Below, in pieces: positions 48,548 through 57,360 of a stretch of DNA of 64,000 bases. The stretch is from Exiguobacterium sp018617385 (lineage in GTDB: Bacteria; Bacillota; Bacilli; Exiguobacteriales; Exiguobacteriaceae), in contig NZ_JACSKA010000001.1 in the NCBI RefSeq assembly GCF_018617385.1, positions 248,001 through 312,000 on the forward strand, in the 5' to 3' direction. How positions within the stretch are numbered: position 1 is the first letter of the stretch; each line of letters starts with the position of its first letter. The position numbers and the translations under genes were made by a program. The notes under the pieces were generated by a model. The model had not been told where the DNA came from. It saw only the letters and a list, made by a program, of their open reading frames with translations, and did no database searches.

Positions 48548-48628
48548 GTGTATATCGTGCTTTTGGCAATTGGAATTGGGTATCTCGCTTACTTAACCGT
48601 TGCATTACTAAAACCAGAAAAATTTTAA
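48548..48628 (+). CDS. kdpF: Potassium-transporting ATPase small subunit KdpF
   Basis: This 26-residue single-helix peptide has the sequence MYIVLLAIGIGYLAYLTVAL followed by LKPEKF. The ending LLKPEKF is typical of KdpF (LL.PE.F). The start is GTG. KdpF stabilises the KdpABC complex. It lies 22 bp before kdpA. Confidence 0.88.
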   Translation: MYIVLLAIGIGYLAYLTVALLKPEKF

Positions 48629-48650
48629 GGATAGAGGAGAATGACGAACG

Positions 48651-50288
48651 ATGTGGGTTACATTCATCATCACATTGAGTCTGCTCATCGCGATCACGAT
48701 GACAGCTAGTGCCTTATTGGGCGGTTACGTCGGAAGACGATTTGTACCGATTCAAGAACGACCAAACTATGTCGGGAAAGCGCTCGAGACGAGAATCACA
48801 CGTCACCTTCGAGTAGATGAGCGTGAGAAGCAAACATGGTTTGGCTATGCAAAAGATTTTTTGACACTCAATTTGCTATTTTTATTGATTGGTTATGTGT
48901 TGCTTCGCTTTCAAGGGGTGTTGCCTTTCAATCCGAACGGGGCCGTCAACTTAGATTGGCATCTAGCCTTCCATACGGTCATCAGTTTTATGACCAATAC
49001 AGACCAACAGCACTATTCAGGTGAGGCACTCTCTCACTTATCACAGATGTCCGTCCTCTCGACACTCATGTTCGTGGCACCAACGATGGCATTTACGATG
49101 GCGCTGGCATTCATTCGAGGGATTCTCGGAAAGCCGATCGGTCAGTTCTATTTCGATTTTGTACGCGTCATCGTGTATGTGCTCTTACCAACCAGCCTAT
49201 TCTTCGGTATGTGGTTGATTGCGTTTGGTGTTCCGCAAACCCTTAGTCCGAATGCTATCGTCATGACGCTCGAAGGAGCGAGCCAAACGATTCAACGGGG
49301 ACCGATCGCATCGTTTGAGGTCATCAAACAGCTCGGGAATAACGGTGGGGGCTACTATGCGGTAAATGGTGCGCATCCATTTGAAAACCCAAGCAAGTGG
49401 ACGAATTACATCCATCTCTTCTTGATGCTCTTATTACCGATGGCATTGCCGTTCATCTACGGGTCGATGGCGAAGAAACGAAAACAAGGATTCCTTTACT
49501 TTGGTGTCATGCTTTTCTTGTTCGTCATTGGAACAGTATTCATGTATGCCACGTTGTATGCCAATCCGTCTTTACATGGCCAAGAAATGCGCTTCGGGGG
49601 AATTGGTACAGCGCTTTACGGCGCGGTGACGACAGCTGCGGAGACCGGTGCTGTCAATGCGATGCACGACTCGCTTCCATCTCTTAGCGGCATCATCTTG
49701 ATGGGAAATATGATGCTGAACGTTGTTTTCGGTGGGGTCGGTGCCGGTTTCATGAACTTGATGATGTATGTGATCATCACCATTTTTGTCGCGGCCCTCT
49801 TGATTGGACAGACGCCGACCGTGCTCGGCAAGAAAATCGAAGGACGCGAGATGAAACTTGTCGCGTTAACGCTTCTTGTCTCGCCACTCCTTATTTTAGG
49901 ATTTACGGCTTTGGCGCTCATCGTACAGCCGGGACAAGACGCCATCACGAATGCGGGACCTCACGGGATTTCACAAATCTTGTATGAGTATACATCCGCT
50001 GTCGCCAACAACGGATCCGGATACGAAGGGTTGTTGGATGCGACGCCGTTTTGGAATGTCACGGCAGGCTTTGCGATGTTCTTCGGTCGATATATCCCGC
50101 TTTTATTCATGATTGCACTGGCAGGTAGTCTCCAAATGAAACCATATGTAACAGAGGATGGGGCTCTTCGGACCGACACGCCGCTATTTACATCACTTCT
50201 GTTCGGTGTGATTGTCATTGTCGGTGCCTTGACCTTTTTACCAGTATTGTTGCTTGGACCATTCGCCGAATGGCTCATGATACGTTGA
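48651..50288 (+). CDS. kdpA: Potassium-transporting ATPase subunit A
   Basis: This 545-residue channel-like subunit binds and selects K+. It has about ten helices in four MPM-type repeats. Selectivity-filter regions include TNTDQQHYSG, NNGGGYYAVNGAHPFENP, and AVNAMHDS / NNGSGYEGL in the later repeats. The GGAGAATG region precedes the ATG. It belongs to the SKT superfamily by family knowledge. Confidence 0.97.
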   Translation: MWVTFIITLSLLIAITMTASALLGGYVGRRFVPIQERPNYVGKALETRITRHLRVDEREKQTWFGYAKDFLTLNLLFLLIGYVLLRFQGVLPFNPNGAVNLDWHLAFHTVISFMTNTDQQHYSGEALSHLSQMSVLSTLMFVAPTMAFTMALAFIRGILGKPIGQFYFDFVRVIVYVLLPTSLFFGMWLIAFGVPQTLSPNAIVMTLEGASQTIQRGPIASFEVIKQLGNNGGGYYAVNGAHPFENPSKWTNYIHLFLMLLLPMALPFIYGSMAKKRKQGFLYFGVMLFLFVIGTVFMYATLYANPSLHGQEMRFGGIGTALYGAVTTAAETGAVNAMHDSLPSLSGIILMGNMMLNVVFGGVGAGFMNLMMYVIITIFVAALLIGQTPTVLGKKIEGREMKLVALTLLVSPLLILGFTALALIVQPGQDAITNAGPHGISQILYEYTSAVANNGSGYEGLLDATPFWNVTAGFAMFFGRYIPLLFMIALAGSLQMKPYVTEDGALRTDTPLFTSLLFGVIVIVGALTFLPVLLLGPFAEWLMIR

Positions 50289-50307
50289 ATATAGGAGAGA
50301 ATAGAAG

Positions 50308-52329
50308 ATGAATGAACTAGAAAAACAGACTCGCCGTTTTGACACGAGCTTGATTGTTCCTGCCATGTGGGACGGAGTCAAAAAACTAGATCCACGGACG
50401 ATGGTGAAGCAACCGGTCATGTTCCTCGTATGGGGCGGGTTTTTATTATCGCTAGTCTATACCTTCATGTCAGATGAGATGCGAGGTTTTCACTTGGCAG
50501 TGACGCTCATTTTACTCGTCACGTTATGGTTCGCCAATTTTGCCGAAGCGATTGCAGAAGGTCGGGGGAAGGCGCAGGCGGCCACCCTTCGAGCCTCAAA
50601 GAATGATGTAATGGCACGCCGAATTATGAAAGAAGGGATAGAGGAAGTCGCTTCGTCGCTCCTCCGAAAAGGAGACCGTGTCGAAGTGCGCGCCGGAGAC
50701 TATGTACCGGGAGATGGCGAAATCATCGCCGGGTTGGCGTCGATTGATGAGTCGGCGATTACAGGAGAATCAGCGCCGGTCATCAAAGAGTCGGGCGGAG
50801 ACTTCTCTTCCGTCATCGGAGGAACGCTTGTCGTCAGTGACCGAATTGAGGTCGAGATTACAAGCAATCCGGGCGAATCGTTCCTCGACCAGATGATTAC
50901 CCTTGTCGAGGGATCGAAACGTCAAAAGACACCAAACGAAATCGCACTTTCGCTGTTGCTCGTCTCGCTCAGTATGATTTTCTTACTCGTCGTGTTGACA
51001 CTCCCTGCGTTTACGAGCTATCTCGGATTTCAATTGTCACCACCCATCTTAATTGCACTTCTCGTTTGTCTCATTCCGACAACGATCGGTGGACTCTTAT
51101 CCGCCATTGGGATTGCTGGGATGGACCGGGTCACGCGATTCAATGTCATTGCGATGAGCGGGAAAGCCGTTGAGGCAGCTGGAGACATTCGAACCATCAT
51201 TTTAGATAAGACGGGGACCATCACGTTCGGAAACCGGATGGCATTTGAAGTCCTTCCAGTAGAAGGAATCACAGCTTCGCAAGCGCTTGGAGTCGCCGTT
51301 TTGACATCACTTGAAGACGAGACGCCAGAAGGTCGGTCTGTGCTGACGCTTGCGAAAGAACGCTGGGGAGAACTAGATGAGTCACCGAAACAAGATGCAG
51401 TGATCATTCCATTCAAAGCAGAAACACGTATGTCGGGACTCGACTTGGCAGACGGTCGACGCGTCCGAAAAGGTGCGGCGTCTGCCATCACAGAGTGGGT
51501 GCAAGCGCAAGGTGGAGTCATCCCGAGCGATCTTTCCGAGCGTGTCGATGCGATTTCACAAGAAGGTGGGACACCGCTCGTCATCTCAGAAGATGCACGA
51601 ATCGTCGGCGTGATTCACTTAAAAGATACGGTGAAACCAGGTATGCGTGAGCGATTCAATCGTTTGCGTCAGATGGGAATCAAGACCATCATGTGCACGG
51701 GAGATAATCCGTTGACGGCCGCGACGATTGCACGTGAAGCGGGTGTGGATGAATTTGTAGCCGAATGTAAGCCGGAAGACAAGATTCGTGTCATCAAGGC
51801 AGAACAACAAGCAGGTCATCTTGTCGCCATGACGGGGGATGGGACGAATGATGCCCCGGCACTTGCGCAGGCAGACGTCGGTCTCGCCATGAACTCGGGG
51901 ACGCAGGCCGCGAAAGAAGCGGCCAATATGATCGATTTAGATTCCGATCCGACCAAAATCATTGAAGTGGTCGAAATCGGTAAGCAGTTACTGATGACGC
52001 GCGGGGCTTTGACGACGTTCTCGATTGCGAACGATGTGGCCAAATACTTCGCCATCTTGCCAGCGATGTTCGTCGCTTTTATTCCAGAGATGGATTGGTT
52101 GAATGTGATGCGTCTCGGCTCACCTGAGTCAGCCATCTTAGCAGCACTCTTGTTCAATGCCTTGATCATCCCACTGCTCATTCCGGTTGCGATGAAAGGG
52201 GTCCGTTACGACCCGGTCGGTCCAGAGAAGTTGTTACGTCGAAATATACTCGTGTATGGTGTCGGTGGTGTGATTGTCCCATTTTTGGGAATTAAAGCGC
52301 TCGACATCGTCTTAAACTTATTCATGTGA
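50308..52329 (+). CDS. kdpB: Potassium-transporting ATPase subunit B (P-type ATPase)
   Basis: This 673-residue ATP-hydrolysing subunit has SAITGESAPVIKESGGD (actuator), ILDKTGTITFGNRM (phosphorylated Asp), the nucleotide-binding region with FKAETRMSG, and MTGDGTNDAPALAQADVGLA (hinge). It lies 19 bp after kdpA with a GGAGAG site. Nothing unusual is seen at key positions. Confidence 0.98.
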   Translation: MNELEKQTRRFDTSLIVPAMWDGVKKLDPRTMVKQPVMFLVWGGFLLSLVYTFMSDEMRGFHLAVTLILLVTLWFANFAEAIAEGRGKAQAATLRASKNDVMARRIMKEGIEEVASSLLRKGDRVEVRAGDYVPGDGEIIAGLASIDESAITGESAPVIKESGGDFSSVIGGTLVVSDRIEVEITSNPGESFLDQMITLVEGSKRQKTPNEIALSLLLVSLSMIFLLVVLTLPAFTSYLGFQLSPPILIALLVCLIPTTIGGLLSAIGIAGMDRVTRFNVIAMSGKAVEAAGDIRTIILDKTGTITFGNRMAFEVLPVEGITASQALGVAVLTSLEDETPEGRSVLTLAKERWGELDESPKQDAVIIPFKAETRMSGLDLADGRRVRKGAASAITEWVQAQGGVIPSDLSERVDAISQEGGTPLVISEDARIVGVIHLKDTVKPGMRERFNRLRQMGIKTIMCTGDNPLTAATIAREAGVDEFVAECKPEDKIRVIKAEQQAGHLVAMTGDGTNDAPALAQADVGLAMNSGTQAAKEAANMIDLDSDPTKIIEVVEIGKQLLMTRGALTTFSIANDVAKYFAILPAMFVAFIPEMDWLNVMRLGSPESAILAALLFNALIIPLLIPVAMKGVRYDPVGPEKLLRRNILVYGVGGVIVPFLGIKALDIVLNLFM

Positions 52330-52339
52330 GGTGGACCGA

Positions 52340-52831
52340 ATGTCTTCTATAAAACAAGCAGGCATCGTCGTCAGTTTGACGATGGTCTTATGCGGTGTGG
52401 CTTATCCACTCGCTTTGACGGTAGCGGGTCAGGCACTATTTCCGAGTCAAGCTGAAGGTAGTTTGATCGAACGCGATGGTGAACAGATTGGATCAAAGTG
52501 GATTGCGCAACCTTTCGTTTCGGAAGGTTACTTCCACGGTCGACCAACAGCAGTCGATCAACTTACTGGTCAATCGGGCGGTGATAACATGGCAGAAAGT
52601 AATCCAGACCGTCCGAAACACAATCCCGAACTTCCGGGAGCGATTGAGACATCGGGATCGGGACTGGATCCGCATATCTCGATGGAACATGCGATGTCAC
52701 AAGTCGAACGAATCAGTGACGCACGTTCGATGGCGACGGCTGAAGTCGAAGCTGTCATTCAAAACACGGCTGACGGTGAATCGTACGTCAATGTCTTGAT
52801 GATGAATCTTGCACTCGATGAGTTGAACTGA
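52340..52831 (+). CDS. kdpC: Potassium-transporting ATPase subunit C
   Basis: This 163-residue assembly subunit has one N-terminal helix (~9-29) and the periplasmic-side signature VSEGYFHGRPTAVDQ, followed by ESNPDRPKHNPELPGAI and ISMEHAMSQVERIS. The ATG at 52340 is preferred to the GTG at 52331, which overlaps the ribosome site. Its stop overlaps the next start by one base (TGATG). Confidence 0.96.
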   Translation: MSSIKQAGIVVSLTMVLCGVAYPLALTVAGQALFPSQAEGSLIERDGEQIGSKWIAQPFVSEGYFHGRPTAVDQLTGQSGGDNMAESNPDRPKHNPELPGAIETSGSGLDPHISMEHAMSQVERISDARSMATAEVEAVIQNTADGESYVNVLMMNLALDELN

Positions 52832-53910
52832 TGCGAGGCAAACTTCGACTTTATATCGGAGCCGCACCGGGTGTTGGGAAAACGTATAAAATGTTGGCAG
52901 ACGCAAGAGCCCGTCAGCAAGAAGGGGTCTCGGTCATGATTGGATTGATTGAGACGCATGGACGAAACGAAACAGAGGCGATGATTGGCGATTTGCCAAT
53001 CGTCCCTCTTCTTTCCATTCCCTATAAAGGACACGAATTGCAGGAATTAGACGTCGAGACCATCTTATCGCTTCATCCTGATATCGTCATCGTCGATGAG
53101 TTGGCTCATACGAATGCCCCAGGCTCTGTGCGGGCGAAGCGGTATCAGGACGTGCAGGTGTTGTTAGAGAACGGAATCGATGTATATGCGGCCGTGAATA
53201 TTCAGCATTTTGAGAGTCTACTGTTGACGGTGAAAGGCATCACAGGCGTAGAGGTAAGAGAACGGATTCCAGATCGGTTCCTCAATCAGGCTGATGAAAT
53301 TCTGCTCGTCGATGTAACACCGCAGACGTTACAAGAGCGGATGAGACAAGGGAAGATTTATCGACCGGACAAAATTGAACAAAGTCTGTCGTCATTTTTT
53401 ACGCTGACCAATCTATCGAGTCTGCGTGAGATTGCGCTTCGACAAGTAGCGGATGAAGTCGATGATCAAGTCTATCGAACCCGAAAAAATGTGGTATCTG
53501 ATCCGACGCTCCTCCAAGAGCGGATCATGGTCTGTATTCAGCTCAATGACAATGCGAGACATTTGATCTATCGAGGATTTCGCATGGCAAGTCGACTCAA
53601 AGCGAAACTTTATATTTTGTCTGTCCTCCATGGTGAGGAGAGAAAATTGACACCTGAGCAGACTGCCATTCTAAAAGAAGTTCGAGAGCAAGGTGCATCA
53701 TTCCAGGCAGAAGTGATTGTCTTGAATGTACCGAGGAAAGAACTAACGAAGAGTTTAACGACTACGGCACGAGAAAAACGCATTACCCAATTGATTCTTG
53801 GACAATCAGCACGGACACGCTGGCAAGAAGTCATGCGCGGGTCGATTGTGAATGTCATCATGCGGGAATTGAAGCAGGTGGACATCCATATCGTCTCGGA
53901 TCAAACGTGA
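52831..53910 (+). CDS. kdpD: Truncated KdpD: N-terminal KdpD and USP domains only
   Basis: This 359-residue protein matches the cytoplasmic N-terminal part of KdpD: Walker A GAAPGVGKTYKML (~10-22), IVDELAHTNAPGS (Walker B-like), KRYQDVQVLLENGIDVYAAVN, and a USP-like domain (~230-359). The four membrane helices, HisKA and ATPase domains of the usual ~900-residue KdpD are missing, and no KdpE gene follows. Short KdpD proteins are known (for example in Anabaena). It is coupled to kdpC by a one-base overlap. It may modulate KdpFABC or sense c-di-AMP through USP; both are inference. Confidence 0.9.
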   Translation: MRGKLRLYIGAAPGVGKTYKMLADARARQQEGVSVMIGLIETHGRNETEAMIGDLPIVPLLSIPYKGHELQELDVETILSLHPDIVIVDELAHTNAPGSVRAKRYQDVQVLLENGIDVYAAVNIQHFESLLLTVKGITGVEVRERIPDRFLNQADEILLVDVTPQTLQERMRQGKIYRPDKIEQSLSSFFTLTNLSSLREIALRQVADEVDDQVYRTRKNVVSDPTLLQERIMVCIQLNDNARHLIYRGFRMASRLKAKLYILSVLHGEERKLTPEQTAILKEVREQGASFQAEVIVLNVPRKELTKSLTTTAREKRITQLILGQSARTRWQEVMRGSIVNVIMRELKQVDIHIVSDQT

Positions 53911-53969
53911 CAGGTGTGACGGGTCGTATGAACGGGAAGAGTGAATCATGCGAACAAAGGAGGGGTTTT

Positions 53970-54827
53970 ATGAAATATTTAGTCACAGGAGCAACGGGGA
54001 AACTCGGCTCGAAAATTGTAGAGGAACTACTCAAGTCGATTGATGCGAGTGAGCTCGCTGTCAGTGTGCGGAATCCGGAGAAGGCCGCGTCACTCAAAGA
54101 ACGTGGCGTTGATGTGCGACACGGTGATTTTGATCAGCCGGACACACTCGATGAAGCGTTCAAAGGTGTCGAGCGTCTATTGATCATCTCGGCAGATGGC
54201 GATAACGATACGCGCATTCGTCAACATACGAACGCGGTCGAGGCAGCGAAACGGGCAGGTGTCTCATTCATTGCCTACACGAGTCTCGCCGATGCGACAG
54301 ACAGTGAAAACTTGATGGCACCCCCACATGTCGTCACAGAGGAAGCGATTGTCGAGTCCGGTATTCCGTATGCGTTCTTACGGAACAACTGGTACTTAGA
54401 GAACGAGTTATCAAGCATTCAAGCGGTGATGGACGGGGCGCCATGGATCACGGCGGCTCGAGATGGGAAAGTCGGATGGGCACTGCAACAAGATTACGCG
54501 GAAGCCGCTGCGAATGTACTGTTGAAAGAACAACAGGATCATGCGGTCTACGAACTATCAGGACCACTTCATACCCAGCAAGATCTTGTAGACGCGCTCA
54601 GTGAAGTGTTAGGTCGTGAAGTGATGATGCAGGAGTTGAGTCTCGAGGCGTACGAAGAGACGATGCGCGGGGCTGGATTGCCGGAAGAAGTCGTTGCGAT
54701 TCTTGCGGGGATTCAAAGAAGTATTCGCCAGGGTACGCTCGAAATTCATGAGAGTGACTTCGAACCGGTTCTCGGACGCCCGGTCACACCTCTTCAAGAC
54801 GGAATTCGTCAATTACTCGACCGATAA
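53970..54827 (+). CDS. NmrA/QOR2-like NAD(P)-binding protein
   Basis: This 285-residue atypical SDR has the Rossmann motif YLVTGATGKLGSKIV at the N-terminus, GVDVRHGDFDQPDTL, LLIISADGD and AYTSLADA. It resembles quinone oxidoreductase 2 (YtfG) and NmrA-like proteins. The catalytic Tyr-Lys pair of classical SDRs is not obvious. AAAGGAGGGG before the ATG at 53970 rejects the 21-codon extension. It lies 59 bp after the KdpD fragment and could be read through from kdp. Confidence 0.87.
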   Translation: MKYLVTGATGKLGSKIVEELLKSIDASELAVSVRNPEKAASLKERGVDVRHGDFDQPDTLDEAFKGVERLLIISADGDNDTRIRQHTNAVEAAKRAGVSFIAYTSLADATDSENLMAPPHVVTEEAIVESGIPYAFLRNNWYLENELSSIQAVMDGAPWITAARDGKVGWALQQDYAEAAANVLLKEQQDHAVYELSGPLHTQQDLVDALSEVLGREVMMQELSLEAYEETMRGAGLPEEVVAILAGIQRSIRQGTLEIHESDFEPVLGRPVTPLQDGIRQLLDR

Positions 54828-54830
54828 GGA

Positions 54831-54866
54831 AAATGCCCTCGACCGAGCGGTCGAGGGCATTTGCGT
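54831..54866. terminator. Bidirectional terminator
   Basis: A 14-bp perfect stem (AAATGCCCTCGACC / GGTCGAGGGCATTT) with a GAGC loop lies between converging genes; U-runs are provided by the ends of the arms. Confidence 0.92.
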
Positions 54867-56398
54867 TAGGCGCGAGCAGCGTGATCCTCGAGTTGAGTCG
54901 TCACGTCTTCAAGTGAATTCGCTGTTAGAGCGAGACGGTCCGACATCGAACTGAGTTCTTTTTGGATGGCGACTTGCTCTTCCGTCGCTGCGGCAACATG
55001 GTGAATCTGTTGTTGGAGTTCATTCGCCGCATATTTCGTCGACTCAAGACGTGTTTCGAGTGCCTCCATCTGTGTCGTGACCCGTTGGCGTGTTTCTTGA
55101 ATCGAAGCGATTTGTTCGTCGATTTCTGAAACATCTTCTGTAAGACGATCAAACACCGCCGTCACATCGTTCGTGACCGTTTGACAGTTTTCGGTCGCTT
55201 GTTTGAAAAGATGCGCTGATTTGGATACGACAGTCGTATCTTCCATCAATCCACCGAGGACGCGGGTCATCTCGGATGCATATTCACGCGATTGGACAGC
55301 GAGTTTCCCGACTTCGGAGGCGACGACGGCGAATCCTCGTCCAGCCTCACCAGCACGAGCCGCTTCAATGGATGCGTTCAAGGCGAGCATATTCGTCTGT
55401 TCACTGATGGAACCGACTTGTTGCAAAATTCCTTGGATTTCATTTGAACGATTCGACATCGTCGCGACAATCCGGTCGAGCTGTTCCGACTCGGTGATGA
55501 TTTCTTGTACTTTTGCTTCCATCAGTCGCATGTCTTTGTTCCCGGCAAGGGCATCTTTGGCGATACGCGAGGACGCTGCGGCCGTCTGAGCCATTCGTTC
55601 TTGAATGAGCGCCGTCAAAGAACGGATTGAGTGAATTTCATCTGCCCCTTGTACCATGGATTCCTGTTGGGATGAAGCATGTGCCACAATCGGGTCGACC
55701 GTGACAGCGATTTGCTCACCTGATTCGAGTGACTGGTTAGCAGCGGACTCAAGCTCTTCGGCGTGACTGTTCAAAGATTGAACGAGGGCGCTGACATCAT
55801 GAATCGCTTGCTGTAACAACTGTCGCGTTTCTTGCTCCTGTGCCTCGACACGTTCCGTCTCTTTGTTACGGAAGTGGATTTGCGCGACAAGCACGACGCT
55901 GAGAAGAATCAAATATACGGCATGGACGAGTAGTAAACTGAACGGATAGTCGCTCGTCCCACAAATCATCTCAGGAATGAAAAAGTATCCAACCAGATGT
56001 TGCACAGCAAAGATCCCCGCACTATACAAAATCAAATCGATTCGACGCATAAACGACAAAATCGCCAAGACGACAAAAATCGAGAAATGATACTCAACGA
56101 GTCCTTGCCCTCCAGCAACGGTCGAGATGCTTGCGAAGGTGAGTGTTAGCATCATCCAATAGGAAAAAGCTAGAGATTCTCGCTTCGAGGCGACGACCAT
56201 CATCCCAAAGAAGACGATTGGAAGGGCGAACAAGACCCATGTCACGCCGGAGTATACATAACCGTCCGCACCGTTTCGTAGGATCGTATATGCATAGGCA
56301 AAGTCCGTGAAACGATGTAGCAAATGGACAACAATCGACGTCATCACAATCAATAACGTCGTCAACAACATCAACTGATTTCTTTTGATCAAACTCAT
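54866..56398 (-). CDS. Methyl-accepting chemotaxis protein with polytopic membrane sensor
   Basis: This ~510-residue chemoreceptor has about six N-terminal membrane helices (~8-190) and no large external domain, so it probably senses within the membrane or energy state. The signalling domain has SEQTNMLALNASIEAARAGE and GRGFAVVASEVGKLAVQS at the tip, with flanking coiled coils. The upstream SigD-type promoter fits flagellar regulon membership. Two adjacent ATGs are possible; the second has better spacing from AGGAAAG. Confidence 0.9.
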   Translation of the reverse strand: MSLIKRNQLMLLTTLLIVMTSIVVHLLHRFTDFAYAYTILRNGADGYVYSGVTWVLFALPIVFFGMMVVASKRESLAFSYWMMLTLTFASISTVAGGQGLVEYHFSIFVVLAILSFMRRIDLILYSAGIFAVQHLVGYFFIPEMICGTSDYPFSLLLVHAVYLILLSVVLVAQIHFRNKETERVEAQEQETRQLLQQAIHDVSALVQSLNSHAEELESAANQSLESGEQIAVTVDPIVAHASSQQESMVQGADEIHSIRSLTALIQERMAQTAAASSRIAKDALAGNKDMRLMEAKVQEIITESEQLDRIVATMSNRSNEIQGILQQVGSISEQTNMLALNASIEAARAGEAGRGFAVVASEVGKLAVQSREYASEMTRVLGGLMEDTTVVSKSAHLFKQATENCQTVTNDVTAVFDRLTEDVSEIDEQIASIQETRQRVTTQMEALETRLESTKYAANELQQQIHHVAAATEEQVAIQKELSSMSDRLALTANSLEDVTTQLEDHAARA

Positions 56399-56443
56399 CA
56401 TTCTTTCCTCACAATCTCGTGTTCATTTGTTGTAGCTCTATAC

Positions 56444-56470
56444 ATATCGGATGAAGTTGACGGAAGTTAA
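56444..56470 (-). promoter_or_regulatory. SigD-type promoter of the chemoreceptor gene
   Basis: On the minus strand TTAA (56467-56470) is followed after exactly 15 bp by TCCGATAT (56444-56451). The SigD consensus is TAAA-N15-GCCGATAT. It lies ~45 bp before the chemoreceptor start. Confidence 0.75.
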
Positions 56471-56491
56471 TATAGATTGCACATTTGGAAC

Positions 56492-56513
56492 AAAAAAAGG
56501 AGCGCGAGGCTCC
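56492..56513 (-). terminator. Terminator of the polysaccharide deacetylase gene
   Basis: On the minus strand the stem GGAGC / GCTCC is followed by seven T residues, 12 bp after the stop. Confidence 0.8.
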
Positions 56514-56524
56514 AATTCATGCAT

Positions 56525-57250
56525 TCAATGTGATTTGCCGTACCATTTGTTATAGAAATGATACGGTTCTTTTGCTTGATCCGTCGTCAAAAAGAGGAAC
56601 TTCTCACGTGTCAAATGTCTCAGCATATAAGAGAGTGATTCTGGAGAAGTGGCGTGATCATGCATCAAGACGATAGATGCTTGATAGTAAGCGCGGTGAG
56701 CACGTACTTGTTTGATCGTTTGATAGCGCATCGTTTTTTGATCTTTTTTGTATTTCCAATCGAGCGTATCAACGTTCCAGTCCCACATGTCAAAACCGGC
56801 CTTTTCCATCGCTTGACGGTGTGCTTTAGTCATATGAGGCACACTTCCATAAGGGACGCGAATGGTCGTTGACTTTACGCCGGTGATATCAAAAATCAAT
56901 TGTTGAACTTGTTTCATCTCATTTACTGCGGTTTGAGGGGAACGATAAAATGTTTTCTTATCGTGAGTCATACTATGTAGTCCAATCGTATGTCCCTCGT
57001 CCACGATTCGTTGGAGAATGGCTTCGTTTCCTTTAATTTTCTTGCCCAAAATGAAAAACGTTGCCTTCACATCATATCGTTTTAAGACATCGAGCAACTT
57101 CGGTGTGTATTGATTTGGTCCATCATCGAAGGTTAGATAGACCATTTCTCCTTTATTATATCGAGAATGAACTTCTTTTGCTGAAGTTGAAACAGACGAA
57201 CTACATATCATGAAAATAACTAGAAGACAGGCGGTAACTTTTTTAAACAC
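56525..57250 (-). CDS. Secreted polysaccharide deacetylase (NodB fold)
   Basis: This 241-residue exported carbohydrate esterase 4 enzyme has a signal peptide (1-~24). Motif 1 is LTFDDGPNQYT (Asp42, Asp43), motif 2 is HSMTHD (His92, His96), motif 3 is RVPYGSVP, motif 4 is DWNVDTLDWK and motif 5 is IVLMHDHA. The full metal triad is present. The substrate could be peptidoglycan, chitin or a surface polysaccharide. It is monocistronic with its own terminator. Confidence 0.93.
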   Translation of the reverse strand: MFKKVTACLLVIFMICSSSVSTSAKEVHSRYNKGEMVYLTFDDGPNQYTPKLLDVLKRYDVKATFFILGKKIKGNEAILQRIVDEGHTIGLHSMTHDKKTFYRSPQTAVNEMKQVQQLIFDITGVKSTTIRVPYGSVPHMTKAHRQAMEKAGFDMWDWNVDTLDWKYKKDQKTMRYQTIKQVRAHRAYYQASIVLMHDHATSPESLSYMLRHLTREKFLFLTTDQAKEPYHFYNKWYGKSH

Positions 57251-57360
57251 GTGATGATTCCCCTTTAAATAGTATAGGTGGATATTATTCCCACATATAA
57301 TTTACAAGAAAAGGGATTGTGTGTTCAAATGCCTTTTAGTGAGAGAGGAGAATCGTTTTT

